Assembly: GCA_002363385.1 (NCBI GenBank)
Contig: DEVL01000001.1
Coordinates: forward strand, 327,072 to 391,071
Length of the DNA stretch: 64,000 bases
Source of the DNA: Stenotrophomonas maltophilia
GTDB lineage: Bacteria; Pseudomonadota; Gammaproteobacteria; Xanthomonadales; Xanthomonadaceae
Direction of reading: 5' to 3'
Positions 52,084 to 60,345 of this stretch are shown in pieces. The notes beneath the pieces are model-generated. The model saw nothing but the letters and a program-made list of their open reading frames with translations. It ran no database searches and was not told the origin of the DNA. How positions within the stretch are numbered: the stretch's first letter is position 1; each line of letters opens with the position of its first letter. A program made the position numbers and the translations under genes.

Positions 52084-54141
52084 TCAGCGCGGCGCGGGCA
52101 GGCCGGGTGCCGCAGTGGCGGTCTCGGCCGGGGTATCGACCACGGCCGACTCGGGGAAGAGGGCGAAGCGCAGCCCGATCAGACCCATCAGGGCCTCATC
52201 GCGGGCCTTGCCAGCCTCCACGGTCTGCACGCGCTTGAGCGAGGCCTCCAGCCTGGCCTGCAACCCGGCCGGTGCAGGCAATGGCCGCCGCCGGGCGGCC
52301 TGTGCACGGTAATGCGCCGCCACCTCGTCCAGGATTGCGTCGATCGCGGCCACGCTGGCCGGGGGCAGGCCGTGCCGTGAGCGGCGCAGCTGCAGGATGT
52401 TCAGGCCGATCCGCGCTTCGGTGAGCATGTCCACCGAGGCGATGTCGCTGCCTTCCGGGGTGGCCGCCAGGCGCGGTGCGAGCAGGCCGAGCAGATCGAG
52501 CATGCGCGCGGCGAACTGCTGGCGGTCCTGCTGGCCACGGCCCTCGGCCGCATCGGCCAGCGTGTTCCAGCCTTGGCGCACCAGCCGGCGTGCGGTCCAC
52601 TCGGCGCCTACCGAGCGGAACAACCGGGTCATCACCACCGCAAAGCCGATCCCGATGAACATCGCCACGGCAGAGTTGATGAAGCTCTGGATGTTGGCGC
52701 TGTAGGTGTTCTGCACGTTCAACAGCGCGACCAGATTCACCGTCAAGGGCAGGCCGATCAGCGCGGTCTTGGGCCGATGCAGCAGCAGCCCCAGCGGCAG
52801 GAAGATCACCGCCAGCACCAGGGCCAGGCTGCCGAAGTCGTGCACGGCGGGGAAGATCCCGAACAGGTACACGCCGGCCACCAGACTGGCGACGATGGCC
52901 CAGAGCAGGAAGGACAGCATGCTCGGTGCGGGATCGTCCTGCGCGGCGAAGAATGCGGCGGCCACCGCGGCCATCATCGCGCCGTTGCCACCGCCTTCCC
53001 AGCCGAGCCCGATCCACAGCGCGCAGTACGTCATCAGCGCAACGCCCGCACTGGCCGCGGAGAACAGTGCCATGCCGTAGTCCACGTGGCGCACGTGGTC
53101 CACGCGCTGGGTGCGCACGCGGAAGTGCGCGGTATCGCTCGGCGCGGTGCCTTCGTCGATGGCCGCGTGCAGGGTGGTGCAGTCCTGCCAGAGGTCGACC
53201 AGCTCTTCCAGGCGCAGCAGCAGGGTGACCAGCAGCAGGTGATCCAGCTCGCCGTCCACCGCCGGCTTGAGCGCGACGATGCGCGCGCGCAGCGTGGCGT
53301 AGGCGCTGGCACTGGAGCGGCCGGGCTGCTCCAGCCACTGCGCCAGATCGGCGATCAGCGTCTCCAGCCCGGGCGGCAGCGCACGGCCACCCGCACGCAG
53401 CGCCCCGAGCCGGTCGGCGATCGAGGAAAGCACCGGCAGCATCAGCAGCATGCGTTCGCGCAGCCGCTCCATCGAGACCGCCGCGCCGGCGTGGCGCGGA
53501 TCGTCGCGACGCATGAATGCGATCAGCGCCTCGAACTGGACCAGATCGGCGGCCAGCCGGTTACGCGGGCCATGCGCGTGGCCGCGCGTCAGAATCTGCC
53601 GGCACCAGTCGGCGGCATCGCCCATCCAGTTGCCGATCCGTGAGCGCAGCATCGGCCGCACCGAGGCCGGGAAGAACAGCGAGGCAAACAGCACCGCCAC
53701 CACGGTGCCGAGGATGATCTCCTCGCTGCGCGCCACCACGGTGTCGAAGATGGTGTCCGGCGAGGTCACCGCCGGGAAGCCGATGAAGGCGGTGGTATAC
53801 CCGGCCAGCAGGAAGGCATAGCCGCGCGGGCCGCGGTTGAGCAGGGCGATGAACAGACAACCGGACAACCACAGTGACATCGCCGCGCTCAGCAGCAGCG
53901 GCGTTTCCACCAGGTGCGGCAGCATCCACAGCGTGGCCGCACCGGCGATCAGCGTGCCGAGGATGCGGTAGGCGCCCTTGGCACGGGTCGGGCCCAGCAT
54001 CGGCTGGGTCACGATGTAGACGGTGGCCATCGCCCAGTACGGGCGCGAGAGATTGCCGGCCAGCCCGATATACAGCGCCGCGAGCGCCGCCAGGAAGGTC
54101 TTGACCGAGAACAACCAGGCCTGTCTGTCCAGCAGCAGCAT
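52084..54141 (-). CDS. FUSC family membrane transporter (AaeB-like)
   Basis: A 685-residue transporter of the FUSC/aromatic acid exporter family. It has two groups of about five membrane segments (residues roughly 10-160 and 360-520) separated by a large cytoplasmic domain, with the family's opening AWLFSVKTFLAALAALYIGLAGNLSRPYWAMATVYIVTQPMLGPTRAKGAYRILGT. It is expected to pump substrates such as aromatic acids or drugs from cytoplasm to periplasm as the inner-membrane part of a tripartite system with the adaptor and outer-membrane factor encoded just upstream. It is the last gene of the marR operon, 3 bp after the outer-membrane factor. Confidence 0.93.
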   Translation of the reverse strand: MLLLDRQAWLFSVKTFLAALAALYIGLAGNLSRPYWAMATVYIVTQPMLGPTRAKGAYRILGTLIAGAATLWMLPHLVETPLLLSAAMSLWLSGCLFIALLNRGPRGYAFLLAGYTTAFIGFPAVTSPDTIFDTVVARSEEIILGTVVAVLFASLFFPASVRPMLRSRIGNWMGDAADWCRQILTRGHAHGPRNRLAADLVQFEALIAFMRRDDPRHAGAAVSMERLRERMLLMLPVLSSIADRLGALRAGGRALPPGLETLIADLAQWLEQPGRSSASAYATLRARIVALKPAVDGELDHLLLVTLLLRLEELVDLWQDCTTLHAAIDEGTAPSDTAHFRVRTQRVDHVRHVDYGMALFSAASAGVALMTYCALWIGLGWEGGGNGAMMAAVAAAFFAAQDDPAPSMLSFLLWAIVASLVAGVYLFGIFPAVHDFGSLALVLAVIFLPLGLLLHRPKTALIGLPLTVNLVALLNVQNTYSANIQSFINSAVAMFIGIGFAVVMTRLFRSVGAEWTARRLVRQGWNTLADAAEGRGQQDRQQFAARMLDLLGLLAPRLAATPEGSDIASVDMLTEARIGLNILQLRRSRHGLPPASVAAIDAILDEVAAHYRAQAARRRPLPAPAGLQARLEASLKRVQTVEAGKARDEALMGLIGLRFALFPESAVVDTPAETATAAPGLPAPR

Positions 54142-54144
54142 GGC

Positions 54145-55602
54145 TTACCTCGCGGCCGTGCCGGTGGCGACGGCATCGGCATTCCAGCCGCCGCCAAGCA
54201 CCAGGAACAGCTGGATCTGGTCGCGCGAGACCTGCGCCTGGGCCTCGGCCAGGGTCGCGTCGGCGCTGGCCAGGCTGCGGTCGGCATCCAGGCTGGCCAG
54301 ATAGGGCGTGCGCCCGCCCTGGTAGAGGCGGCGGTTCTGGCTGGCGGCCAGATCGGCCTGCTGCTGCGCCTGCTGCAGGAACTGCAGGCGCTGCAGGTCC
54401 TGGGCATAGCGGCTCAGCGCGGTCTGGGTTTCGCGCAGGGCCTGCAGCACGCTGTGGTCGAACTCCGCCAGCGCGGCATCGGCACCGGCTTCGGTGGCGT
54501 GGATGCGCGCATGCGTGCCGGAAGAGGGCAGCGTCCAGGAGATCAACGGGCCGATCGACCACTGTTGGGTCAACGGCGTGCCGAAGTCTTCCAGCAGGCC
54601 AGCCGCACCGACCGAAGCGCCGAGGCGGATGTCCGGGTAGAGCTCGGCGGTGGCGACGCCGATCCGCGCGGTGGCGGCCGCCAGCTTGCGCTCGGCCTGG
54701 CGGATGTCCGGGCGGCGCTGCAGCAGCGCGCGGCCATCACCGATCGGCAGCGCCTGCGCCAGGGTCGGGGCCTGGCTGCAGTCGCTCACGCCCTCGGGCA
54801 GCTGGCCCGGGGTGCGGCCGAGCAGAGCGGCCAGCTGGTATTCGGAGGCCTGGCGGTGCGCGCGCAGCGGCGGCAGCGCAGCCTGCAGCATCGCCACCTG
54901 CGCATTGGCGCGGGCCAGCTCCGGCGGGGTGCCGCGGCCCGCCGAGATCAGGCGCTGGGTGACCTCGCGGCTGCGCTGCTGCAGCTGCAGCGAGTGCTCG
55001 GCCACGTGCAGCTCATGGTTGGCATGGCAGATGTCCACGTAACTGCCAGCCACCTGCGCGACCAGCGACACGCGCGCCAGATCCATCGCGGCGGCGGTGG
55101 CCTGCTCGTCGGCATGCGCGGCCTCGGAGGCGCGCTTGAGCTTGCCGAACAGATCGAACTGATAGGACACCGCGAACTTGCCATCGGCCAGGTTGATCGG
55201 CGGCAGTTCGTGTTCAAGCAGGAAGGATTCGGCGGACAGCTGCGCGCGGCTCACCCCGGCCTCGGCCTCGTACTCGAAGCCACCGGCATCCAGCGCCTGC
55301 TCGTACACGGCGGCGGCGCGGCGCAGGTTGGCATCGGCGACCTTCAGTTCGACGTTGTCGCGCAGCGCCTGCTGCACCAGCACATTGAGGGTGTCGTCCT
55401 GGTACAGCTCCCACCAGCGCGCGGGCAGCTCGGCTCCGGCGGCGACCTGCGGGTTGCCGGTGTCGAGGAAGGCGGCGTTCGCCTCCGGCCGCTGGAAGGC
55501 GGACCCGGCCGGCACGGCGTAGTCCGGGCCGACGGTGCGGCAGGCGGCCAGCGTGGTCAGCGCCAGCCCCAGCGCGATGCGGTGCAGCGCCGGGCGGTTC
55601 AC
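54145..55602 (-). CDS. Outer-membrane efflux lipoprotein (OprM/NodT family)
   Basis: A 485-residue outer-membrane factor of the TolC superfamily. It has a lipoprotein signal (ALGLALTTLAACRTVG, lipobox Cys), the family's early TVGPDYAVPAGSAF, and two copies of the long helical-hairpin domain, with PARWWELYQDDTLNVLVQQAL and LLGRTPGQLPEG-type blocks. It forms the exit duct of a tripartite pump. The start is GTG at 55602, overlapping the adaptor gene's TGA as GTGA, and only 3 bp separate its stop from the FUSC gene. Confidence 0.93.
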   Translation of the reverse strand: MNRPALHRIALGLALTTLAACRTVGPDYAVPAGSAFQRPEANAAFLDTGNPQVAAGAELPARWWELYQDDTLNVLVQQALRDNVELKVADANLRRAAAVYEQALDAGGFEYEAEAGVSRAQLSAESFLLEHELPPINLADGKFAVSYQFDLFGKLKRASEAAHADEQATAAAMDLARVSLVAQVAGSYVDICHANHELHVAEHSLQLQQRSREVTQRLISAGRGTPPELARANAQVAMLQAALPPLRAHRQASEYQLAALLGRTPGQLPEGVSDCSQAPTLAQALPIGDGRALLQRRPDIRQAERKLAAATARIGVATAELYPDIRLGASVGAAGLLEDFGTPLTQQWSIGPLISWTLPSSGTHARIHATEAGADAALAEFDHSVLQALRETQTALSRYAQDLQRLQFLQQAQQQADLAASQNRRLYQGGRTPYLASLDADRSLASADATLAEAQAQVSRDQIQLFLVLGGGWNADAVATGTAAR

Positions 55603-56507
55603 AGCGCCGTCCGTGCCGGTTGCGCCGGCGTGGCCGGGGCGGTGTCCGGCTGGATGGTGACCGTGGCGGTACGCCCGGCGATCAGGTTGACGCCGGCCGG
55701 CACGCGGTCGATATGGATGCGCACCGGAATGCGCTGGGCCAGCCGCACCCAGTCGAAGGCCGGGGTCACGTTCGGCAGCAGGCTGCTGCCCTCACTGCGA
55801 TACCGGTCTTCGATGCCGGCGGCGATGCTCTGCACGTGGCCCTGCAGCGGCTGCGCTTCGCCCATCAGGCGGATGTCGACCTTCTGGCCGGCATGCACGC
55901 CCTGCAGGCGGGTCTCTTCGAAGTAGCCGTCCACGCGGAACGAGCCGGTATCGAGCACCGCCATCACCGGCCGCCCGGCGGTCACGTAGTCGCCGGCGCG
56001 TACGGTGCGGTCGTTGACGTGGCCAGCGCTGGGGCTGCGCACTTCAGTGCGGGCCAGATTGAGCTTGGCCAAGTCGACCGCCGCCTGCGCGGTGGCCATC
56101 GAGGCCTGCGCGGCGAGCAGCTTGGCCCGGCGCACTTCGGCGTCCTCGGCGGCGACCAGATCCTGCAGGCTGCGGTCGCGCGCGATCTCGCGGCGCAGCT
56201 GGTCCAGCGTGGCGCGGCGCTCGCCCAAGGCGGCCTGGGCCTGTTCCAGCGCGATCTCATAGCGCGCGCGGTCGACCACGAACAGCACCTCACCGCGCTT
56301 GACCGGCTGGTTGTCGGCCACCTTTACGGCCTCCACCAGCCCGGACACGTCCGGTGCGACCTGGACCACGTCGGCGCTGACGTGCGCATCGCGCGTCCAC
56401 GGTTCGTCCATGTAGTACGCCCACAGGTGGCGCAGCACCAGCACGGCGGCCACTACGGCCACGGCGGTCAACACGACCGGGAATGTCTGCTTGAGGATCT
56501 TGTTCAC
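55599..56507 (-). CDS. HlyD family periplasmic adaptor (EmrA/AaeA-like)
   Basis: A 302-residue membrane-fusion protein. It has an N-terminal membrane segment (FPVVLTAVAVVAAVLVLRHL) and the biotinyl-lipoyl-like and hairpin parts of the family: SADVVQVAPDVSGLVEAVKVADNQPVKRGEVLFVVD, NLARTEVRSPSAGHVNDRTVRAGDYVTAG and a C-terminal barrel (VRIHIDRVPAGVNLIAGRTATV). It links the FUSC pump to the outer-membrane factor. The GTG at 56507 is preferred because it overlaps the DUF1656 stop as GTGA, the same arrangement as the next junction; a TTG four codons upstream is possible. Confidence 0.92.
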   Translation of the reverse strand: MNKILKQTFPVVLTAVAVVAAVLVLRHLWAYYMDEPWTRDAHVSADVVQVAPDVSGLVEAVKVADNQPVKRGEVLFVVDRARYEIALEQAQAALGERRATLDQLRREIARDRSLQDLVAAEDAEVRRAKLLAAQASMATAQAAVDLAKLNLARTEVRSPSAGHVNDRTVRAGDYVTAGRPVMAVLDTGSFRVDGYFEETRLQGVHAGQKVDIRLMGEAQPLQGHVQSIAAGIEDRYRSEGSSLLPNVTPAFDWVRLAQRIPVRIHIDRVPAGVNLIAGRTATVTIQPDTAPATPAQPARTAL

Positions 56508-56713
56508 GATTGCATCCAACGCATCAGGGAAAACAACCCGCCGAGCACGATCACGTACACGGCCAGGTTGAACAGGGCGGGGTGCCAGATGTGGCGGTAG
56601 GCGCCGGTGCGCTGCAGGACCACGCGCAACCCGCTCTTGAGCAGGTAGGCAAGCAGCATCAGCCCGAGCAGGGTCGGGACGAACACACCATAGAGACTGA
56701 ATTCACCGTACAT
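56504..56713 (-). CDS. DUF1656 small membrane protein
   Basis: A 69-residue protein with two membrane segments: YGVFVPTLLGLMLLAYLLKSGLRVVLQ and ALFNLAVYVIVLGGLFSLM. It fits DUF1656 (AaeX-type), proteins regularly encoded beside FUSC and HlyD genes in these pumps; their role is not established. The ATG at 56713 begins EFSLYGVFVP. Its stop overlaps the adaptor gene's start by 4 bp. It follows marR by 83 bp. Confidence 0.9.
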   Translation of the reverse strand: MYGEFSLYGVFVPTLLGLMLLAYLLKSGLRVVLQRTGAYRHIWHPALFNLAVYVIVLGGLFSLMRWMQS

Positions 56714-56796
56714 CGAGGCAGAGGATTCGCAGGGGAGCGGAAAGGGGATCGCCCGGCGTCGAGGGACGACACCGGGCGGTACAACGGGGGAACGGC

Positions 56797-57252
56797 TTAC
56801 GTCACGCGGTCGGCCGCATCGGCCAGCAGCTGCCACAGCTTCAGCACGGTGCGCAGTTCGTCAGTGCTGAGTTCGCCGAACACGTCCTGGCGCAGGCCGA
56901 TCAACTGGGTCTCCAGCTGGCTGACCAGGGCCTGGCCCTTGTCGGTCAGCCACAGCAGGTTGGCGCGGCGATCGCTGGCGTCGCATTCGCGGCGGACCAG
57001 GTCGCTGGCGGCCAGCTTGTCCAGCAGGCGTACCAGCGAAGGGCCTTCCATGCCCAGCTGGTGGGCCAGCGCCACCTGGCGGATCCCGCCGCCGGCGCGC
57101 CCGATCATCAGTAGCGGCATGGTGCAGGCGGCCGAGATGCCATAGCTGCCCAGGGCCTGGTCGGCCAGGCGCTGCCACTGCCGCCCTGCGTAGAGCAGGC
57201 CGGAACTGAGCTGCATCTGCAGCTGGGTACGTTCGTCGAAGGATCGGTTCAT
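56797..57252 (-). CDS. MarR family transcriptional repressor
   Basis: A 151-residue MarR-type winged helix protein: LLYAGRQWQRLADQALGSYGISAACTMPLLMIGRAGG, the recognition helix HQLGMEGPSLVRLLDKLAASDLVRRE, and the wing ECDASDRRANLLWLTDKGQALV. It probably binds a phenolic or similar ligand and represses the pump genes that follow. The ATG at 57252 is taken; an in-frame ATG at 57282 would place the operator inside the coding region. No ribosome-binding site is visible upstream, and the promoter lies so close that the message may be nearly leaderless. It heads the efflux operon. Confidence 0.93.
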   Translation of the reverse strand: MNRSFDERTQLQMQLSSGLLYAGRQWQRLADQALGSYGISAACTMPLLMIGRAGGGIRQVALAHQLGMEGPSLVRLLDKLAASDLVRRECDASDRRANLLWLTDKGQALVSQLETQLIGLRQDVFGELSTDELRTVLKLWQLLADAADRVT

Positions 57253-57260
57253 CAGAATAG

Positions 57261-57287
57261 ATAGGATACTACTAATTTCCATCCTAT
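57261..57287. promoter_or_regulatory. MarR operator, 7-13-7 inverted repeat over the promoter
   Basis: ATAGGAT and ATCCTAT form a perfect 7-bp inverted repeat with a 13-bp spacer. On the minus strand it overlaps a promoter with TTGATA as -35 and TATCCT as -10 (16-bp spacer), just upstream of marR. A repressor bound here would block the whole operon, including its own gene. Confidence 0.75.
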
Positions 57288-57411
57288 CAATACCCGTGAC
57301 ACAACCGTGGCCCAATGAATGCCGGTTCGCGCGCGGCCCGGACGCCCCGGCGCAGGACGCCCGAGGGGTCTGTCGGGTACGATGCTCGCCCCCCTTCGGG
57401 TGCTGTATGTA

Positions 57412-58014
57412 ATGAGCAAGCAAGACAACGACGCCAACCCCGTGACCCAGGCCGAGGCCGAATCGGCGGTGCGCACCCTGCTGCGCTGGGCCGGTGAAGA
57501 TCCGACCCGTGAAGGCCTGCTGGATACCCCGCGCCGCGTCGCCGAAGCCTATGGCGACTGGTTCAGCGGCTACCGCGACGACCCGCGCGCCTACATGGAG
57601 CGGACCTTCGAGGAAGTGGCCGGCTACGACGAACTGATCGTGCTGCGCGACATCGAGTACGAAAGCCACTGCGAACACCACATGGCGCCGATCATCGGGC
57701 GCGTGCACGTCGGCTACCTGCCGGCCGGCAAGGTGGTGGGCATCAGCAAGCTGGCCCGCGTGGTCGAGGCGTACGCACGCCGCTTCCAGGTCCAGGAAAA
57801 GATGACCGCGCAGATCGCCCAGTGCATCCAGGACGTGCTGCAGCCGGTCGGCGTGGGCGTGGTGGTGGAAGGTGCCCACGAGTGCATGACCACCCGCGGC
57901 ATCCACAAGCGAGGCGTCAGCATGGTCACCTCCAAGATGCTGGGCAGCTTCCGCGAGGACGCGCGCACCCGCGCTGAGTTCCTGCGTTTCATCGAAGTGG
58001 GCGGCAAGCGCTGA
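57412..58014 (+). CDS. folE: GTP cyclohydrolase I
   Basis: FolE converts GTP to 7,8-dihydroneopterin triphosphate, the first step of folate synthesis. The 200-residue protein has the zinc ligands Cys87 and His90 in YESHCEHHMAPIIGRVHVGYLP and Cys158 in GAHECMTTRGIHKRGVSMVT, and the family blocks RTLLRWAGEDPTREGLLDTPRRVAEAY and KVVGISKLARVVEAYARRFQVQE. The ATG at 57412 is chosen; an in-frame ATG at 57382 would add ten residues. It is divergent from marR and followed after 127 bp by the jet genes. Confidence 0.97.
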   Translation: MSKQDNDANPVTQAEAESAVRTLLRWAGEDPTREGLLDTPRRVAEAYGDWFSGYRDDPRAYMERTFEEVAGYDELIVLRDIEYESHCEHHMAPIIGRVHVGYLPAGKVVGISKLARVVEAYARRFQVQEKMTAQIAQCIQDVLQPVGVGVVVEGAHECMTTRGIHKRGVSMVTSKMLGSFREDARTRAEFLRFIEVGGKR

Positions 58015-58141
58015 TTCCCCGCGCTGTCGCGCGCGGCCGGCAGGCGCTGGGCTTCGGCCCGGCCCGGCCGGTGCGTGCGCGTCCCGTTTCCCTCCCGGCC
58101 GCCCCGACCCGCGCGGCCCGTTTTCCTGTCCCCGGTCTCGA

Positions 58142-59611
58142 ATGAAACATCGCGAGCGCATTACCCGTTACCGCCACCTGCGCGAACAATCGCAGTGGAA
58201 GCTGCTGGCGGCCGATCACGCGCCGGAGATCATCGGCCTGCTGCAGAGCCTGCTGATGCAGGACGAGCGCACCCTGTCCACCGCGGTGCTGCACGAACGC
58301 CTGCAGCGCGCGCTGGACGATCTCAAGGCCGATGAGCTCTCGCGCGATCTGCCGCGCACCGCGCAGGCCTACATCGCGCATTGGCTGGCCCAGGGCTGGC
58401 TGGAACGCCGCCTGCCCGAAGGCGCCGACCAGGAGCAGTACGAACTGTCCACCCAGGCCGCGCAGGCGATCCGCTTCGCCGACAGCCTGGAGCAGGCGCG
58501 CGCCGCCGCCACCGAGAGCCGGCTGGCACTGGTGATCGAGCAGCTCTCGCAGCTGGCCGCGCTGACCGAATCCAATCCGGATGCACGCCTGTCCGCGCTG
58601 CGCGACGAGCGCGACCGCATCGATGCCGAGATCGCCCGCGTCAGCGGTGGCAAGGTGTCCTCGCTGGATGGCAAGCGCGCGCTGGAACGGACCCGCCAGA
58701 TCATCGGCCTGGCCGACGAGCTGACCGAAGATTTCCGCCGCGTGCGCGATGACTTCGAACGCCTCAACCGGGAATTCCGCGAGCGCATCATCGATGACGA
58801 GGGCGAGCGCGGCGACGTGCTGTCCAAGTTGTTCGAGGGCGTGGACGTGATCGGCGACAGCGACGCCGGGCGCAGCTTCGAGGCGTTCTGGCGCCTGCTC
58901 AACGATGCCGAACAGAGTGCCCAGCTCGATGCCGCGCTGGAGACCGTGCTCGCACGCGGCTTCGCCCGCAAGCTCGATCGCAACGAGCGCACCTTCCTGC
59001 GTGGCTTCACCACCACCATGCTTGAGCGCGGCAGCCAGGTCCACGACGTGCTGCAGCACTTCGCGCGCAGCCTGCGCGGTTTCGTGCAGAGCCGCGGCTA
59101 TCTGGAACAGCGCCGCCTCAACCAGCTGCTCAAGCAGGCCCAGGGCGAGGCGCTGGGCCTGCGCGACCACATCCCGGCGCAGCGCGGCATCGGCCGCGAC
59201 CTGCAGCTCACCACCAGCCGGCTGCGCTCGCTGTCGCAATGGAAGCTGCACGATCCGCGCCAGGCGCAGGTCGATGGCAGCGTGCAGCGCAACGACACCG
59301 CCGCGATCTCGCTGGAAAGTGTCGGCGACCTGGTGGCCGCCTCTGAAATCGACTTCCGCACCCTGCGCCGCGATCTGCACGACCTGCTCGGCGCGCAGCC
59401 GCGGCTGTCGATCGCGCAGGTGCTTGAACACCGCGAGGCCCCGCAGGGGCTGGGCAGCATCATCGGTTACCTCTCTCTCGGCACCCGCCACGGCGAGGTC
59501 GCCACCGATCAACAGGAGATCGCGCAATGGCGCGGCGGCGATGGCCAATGGCGTCGCGCCCGCATTCCACTGATCTGGTTCACCCAGGAGAAACGCCATG
59601 AGCTGGCATGA
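58142..59611 (+). CDS. jetA: Wadjet protein JetA (DUF3375)
   Basis: A 489-residue DUF3375 protein. JetA is the kleisin-like subunit of type I Wadjet, a condensin-type complex that extrudes loops and cuts small circular DNA such as plasmids. Residues about 160-260 are helical with heptads (ERTRQIIGLADELTEDFRRVRDDFERLNREFRERI), and winged-helix-like parts lie near the ends (HWLAQGWLERRLPEG; PRLSIAQVLEHREAPQGLGSIIGYLSL). Family membership rests on the DUF3375-type opening RYRHLREQSQWKLLAADHAPEIIGLLQSL and on the two following genes. It overlaps jetB by 14 bp. Confidence 0.92.
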   Translation: MKHRERITRYRHLREQSQWKLLAADHAPEIIGLLQSLLMQDERTLSTAVLHERLQRALDDLKADELSRDLPRTAQAYIAHWLAQGWLERRLPEGADQEQYELSTQAAQAIRFADSLEQARAAATESRLALVIEQLSQLAALTESNPDARLSALRDERDRIDAEIARVSGGKVSSLDGKRALERTRQIIGLADELTEDFRRVRDDFERLNREFRERIIDDEGERGDVLSKLFEGVDVIGDSDAGRSFEAFWRLLNDAEQSAQLDAALETVLARGFARKLDRNERTFLRGFTTTMLERGSQVHDVLQHFARSLRGFVQSRGYLEQRRLNQLLKQAQGEALGLRDHIPAQRGIGRDLQLTTSRLRSLSQWKLHDPRQAQVDGSVQRNDTAAISLESVGDLVAASEIDFRTLRRDLHDLLGAQPRLSIAQVLEHREAPQGLGSIIGYLSLGTRHGEVATDQQEIAQWRGGDGQWRRARIPLIWFTQEKRHELA

Positions 59612-60299
59612 ACAATCCACCGACACCCCGATCGACGGCGGCGCAGACGAGCACGACGACGAACCGGTTGTGGTGACGCCCGTCCTGCGGCGTAACAACG
59701 ACGTGTTCTACATGGGCGACACCGGCCGGCTGCCGCTCGATGGCCGCCGCGCGCTGTGCCAGCTGCTGATCGGCCCGAGCATCGACCAGCTGCGCCACGC
59801 CAAGCTGTGGCCGGCGCTGATCCGCAGTGAAGCGGCGATCCGCTCGGCGCTCTCGGACCTGTTCCTGGAACTGGTGCTGGACCGCGAGAGCGGGGTGGCC
59901 TTCACCCGCCAGGCCGACACCGAGGATATCGAGGCGCCGGTGCTGCTGCGCACCTCGCCGTTGACCTTCATCGACTCGGTGCTGCTGCTGCACCTGCGCC
60001 AGCAGTTGGCCGAAGCCGATGCGCGTGGCGTGCGGGCGGTGGTCGAGGATGCCGAACTGGCCGAAGCACTGGCCGTGTACGAGCGCCACCTGTCCACCGA
60101 CCGGGCCGGCTTCAACCGCCGCGTCGCCAGTGCCGTGCAGAAGATGAAGGACAACCACATCCTCACCCGCCTCGGTGGTGACGATGCGCGTCATGAAGTC
60201 TCGCCGGCACTGAAACTGATGTTCTCCGCCGAAGATGTCGCCGCCCTGGCCCAGGTGTACCGCCGCCTGCGCGAAGCGCCGGCCGACCTCGACGCCTGA
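59598..60299 (+). CDS. jetB: Wadjet protein JetB (DUF4194)
   Basis: A 233-residue DUF4194 protein, the KITE-like subunit of type I Wadjet that dimerises and binds the kleisin. After an acidic N-terminus (PIDGGADEHDDEPVV) come winged-helix-like segments: LPLDGRRALCQLLIGPSIDQLR, LTFIDSVLLLHLRQQLAEAD and DRAGFNRRVASAVQKMKDNHILTRL. The ATG at 59598 lies 14 bp inside jetA and follows CAGGAGAAACGCC, a good ribosome-binding site. jetC starts 46 bp downstream. Confidence 0.92.
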   Translation: MSWHEQSTDTPIDGGADEHDDEPVVVTPVLRRNNDVFYMGDTGRLPLDGRRALCQLLIGPSIDQLRHAKLWPALIRSEAAIRSALSDLFLELVLDRESGVAFTRQADTEDIEAPVLLRTSPLTFIDSVLLLHLRQQLAEADARGVRAVVEDAELAEALAVYERHLSTDRAGFNRRVASAVQKMKDNHILTRLGGDDARHEVSPALKLMFSAEDVAALAQVYRRLREAPADLDA

Positions 60300-60345
60300 G
60301 CGCGCGCCCGCGCGCCGCTGCCCTGCCTGGATTGCTAGCCCTGCC

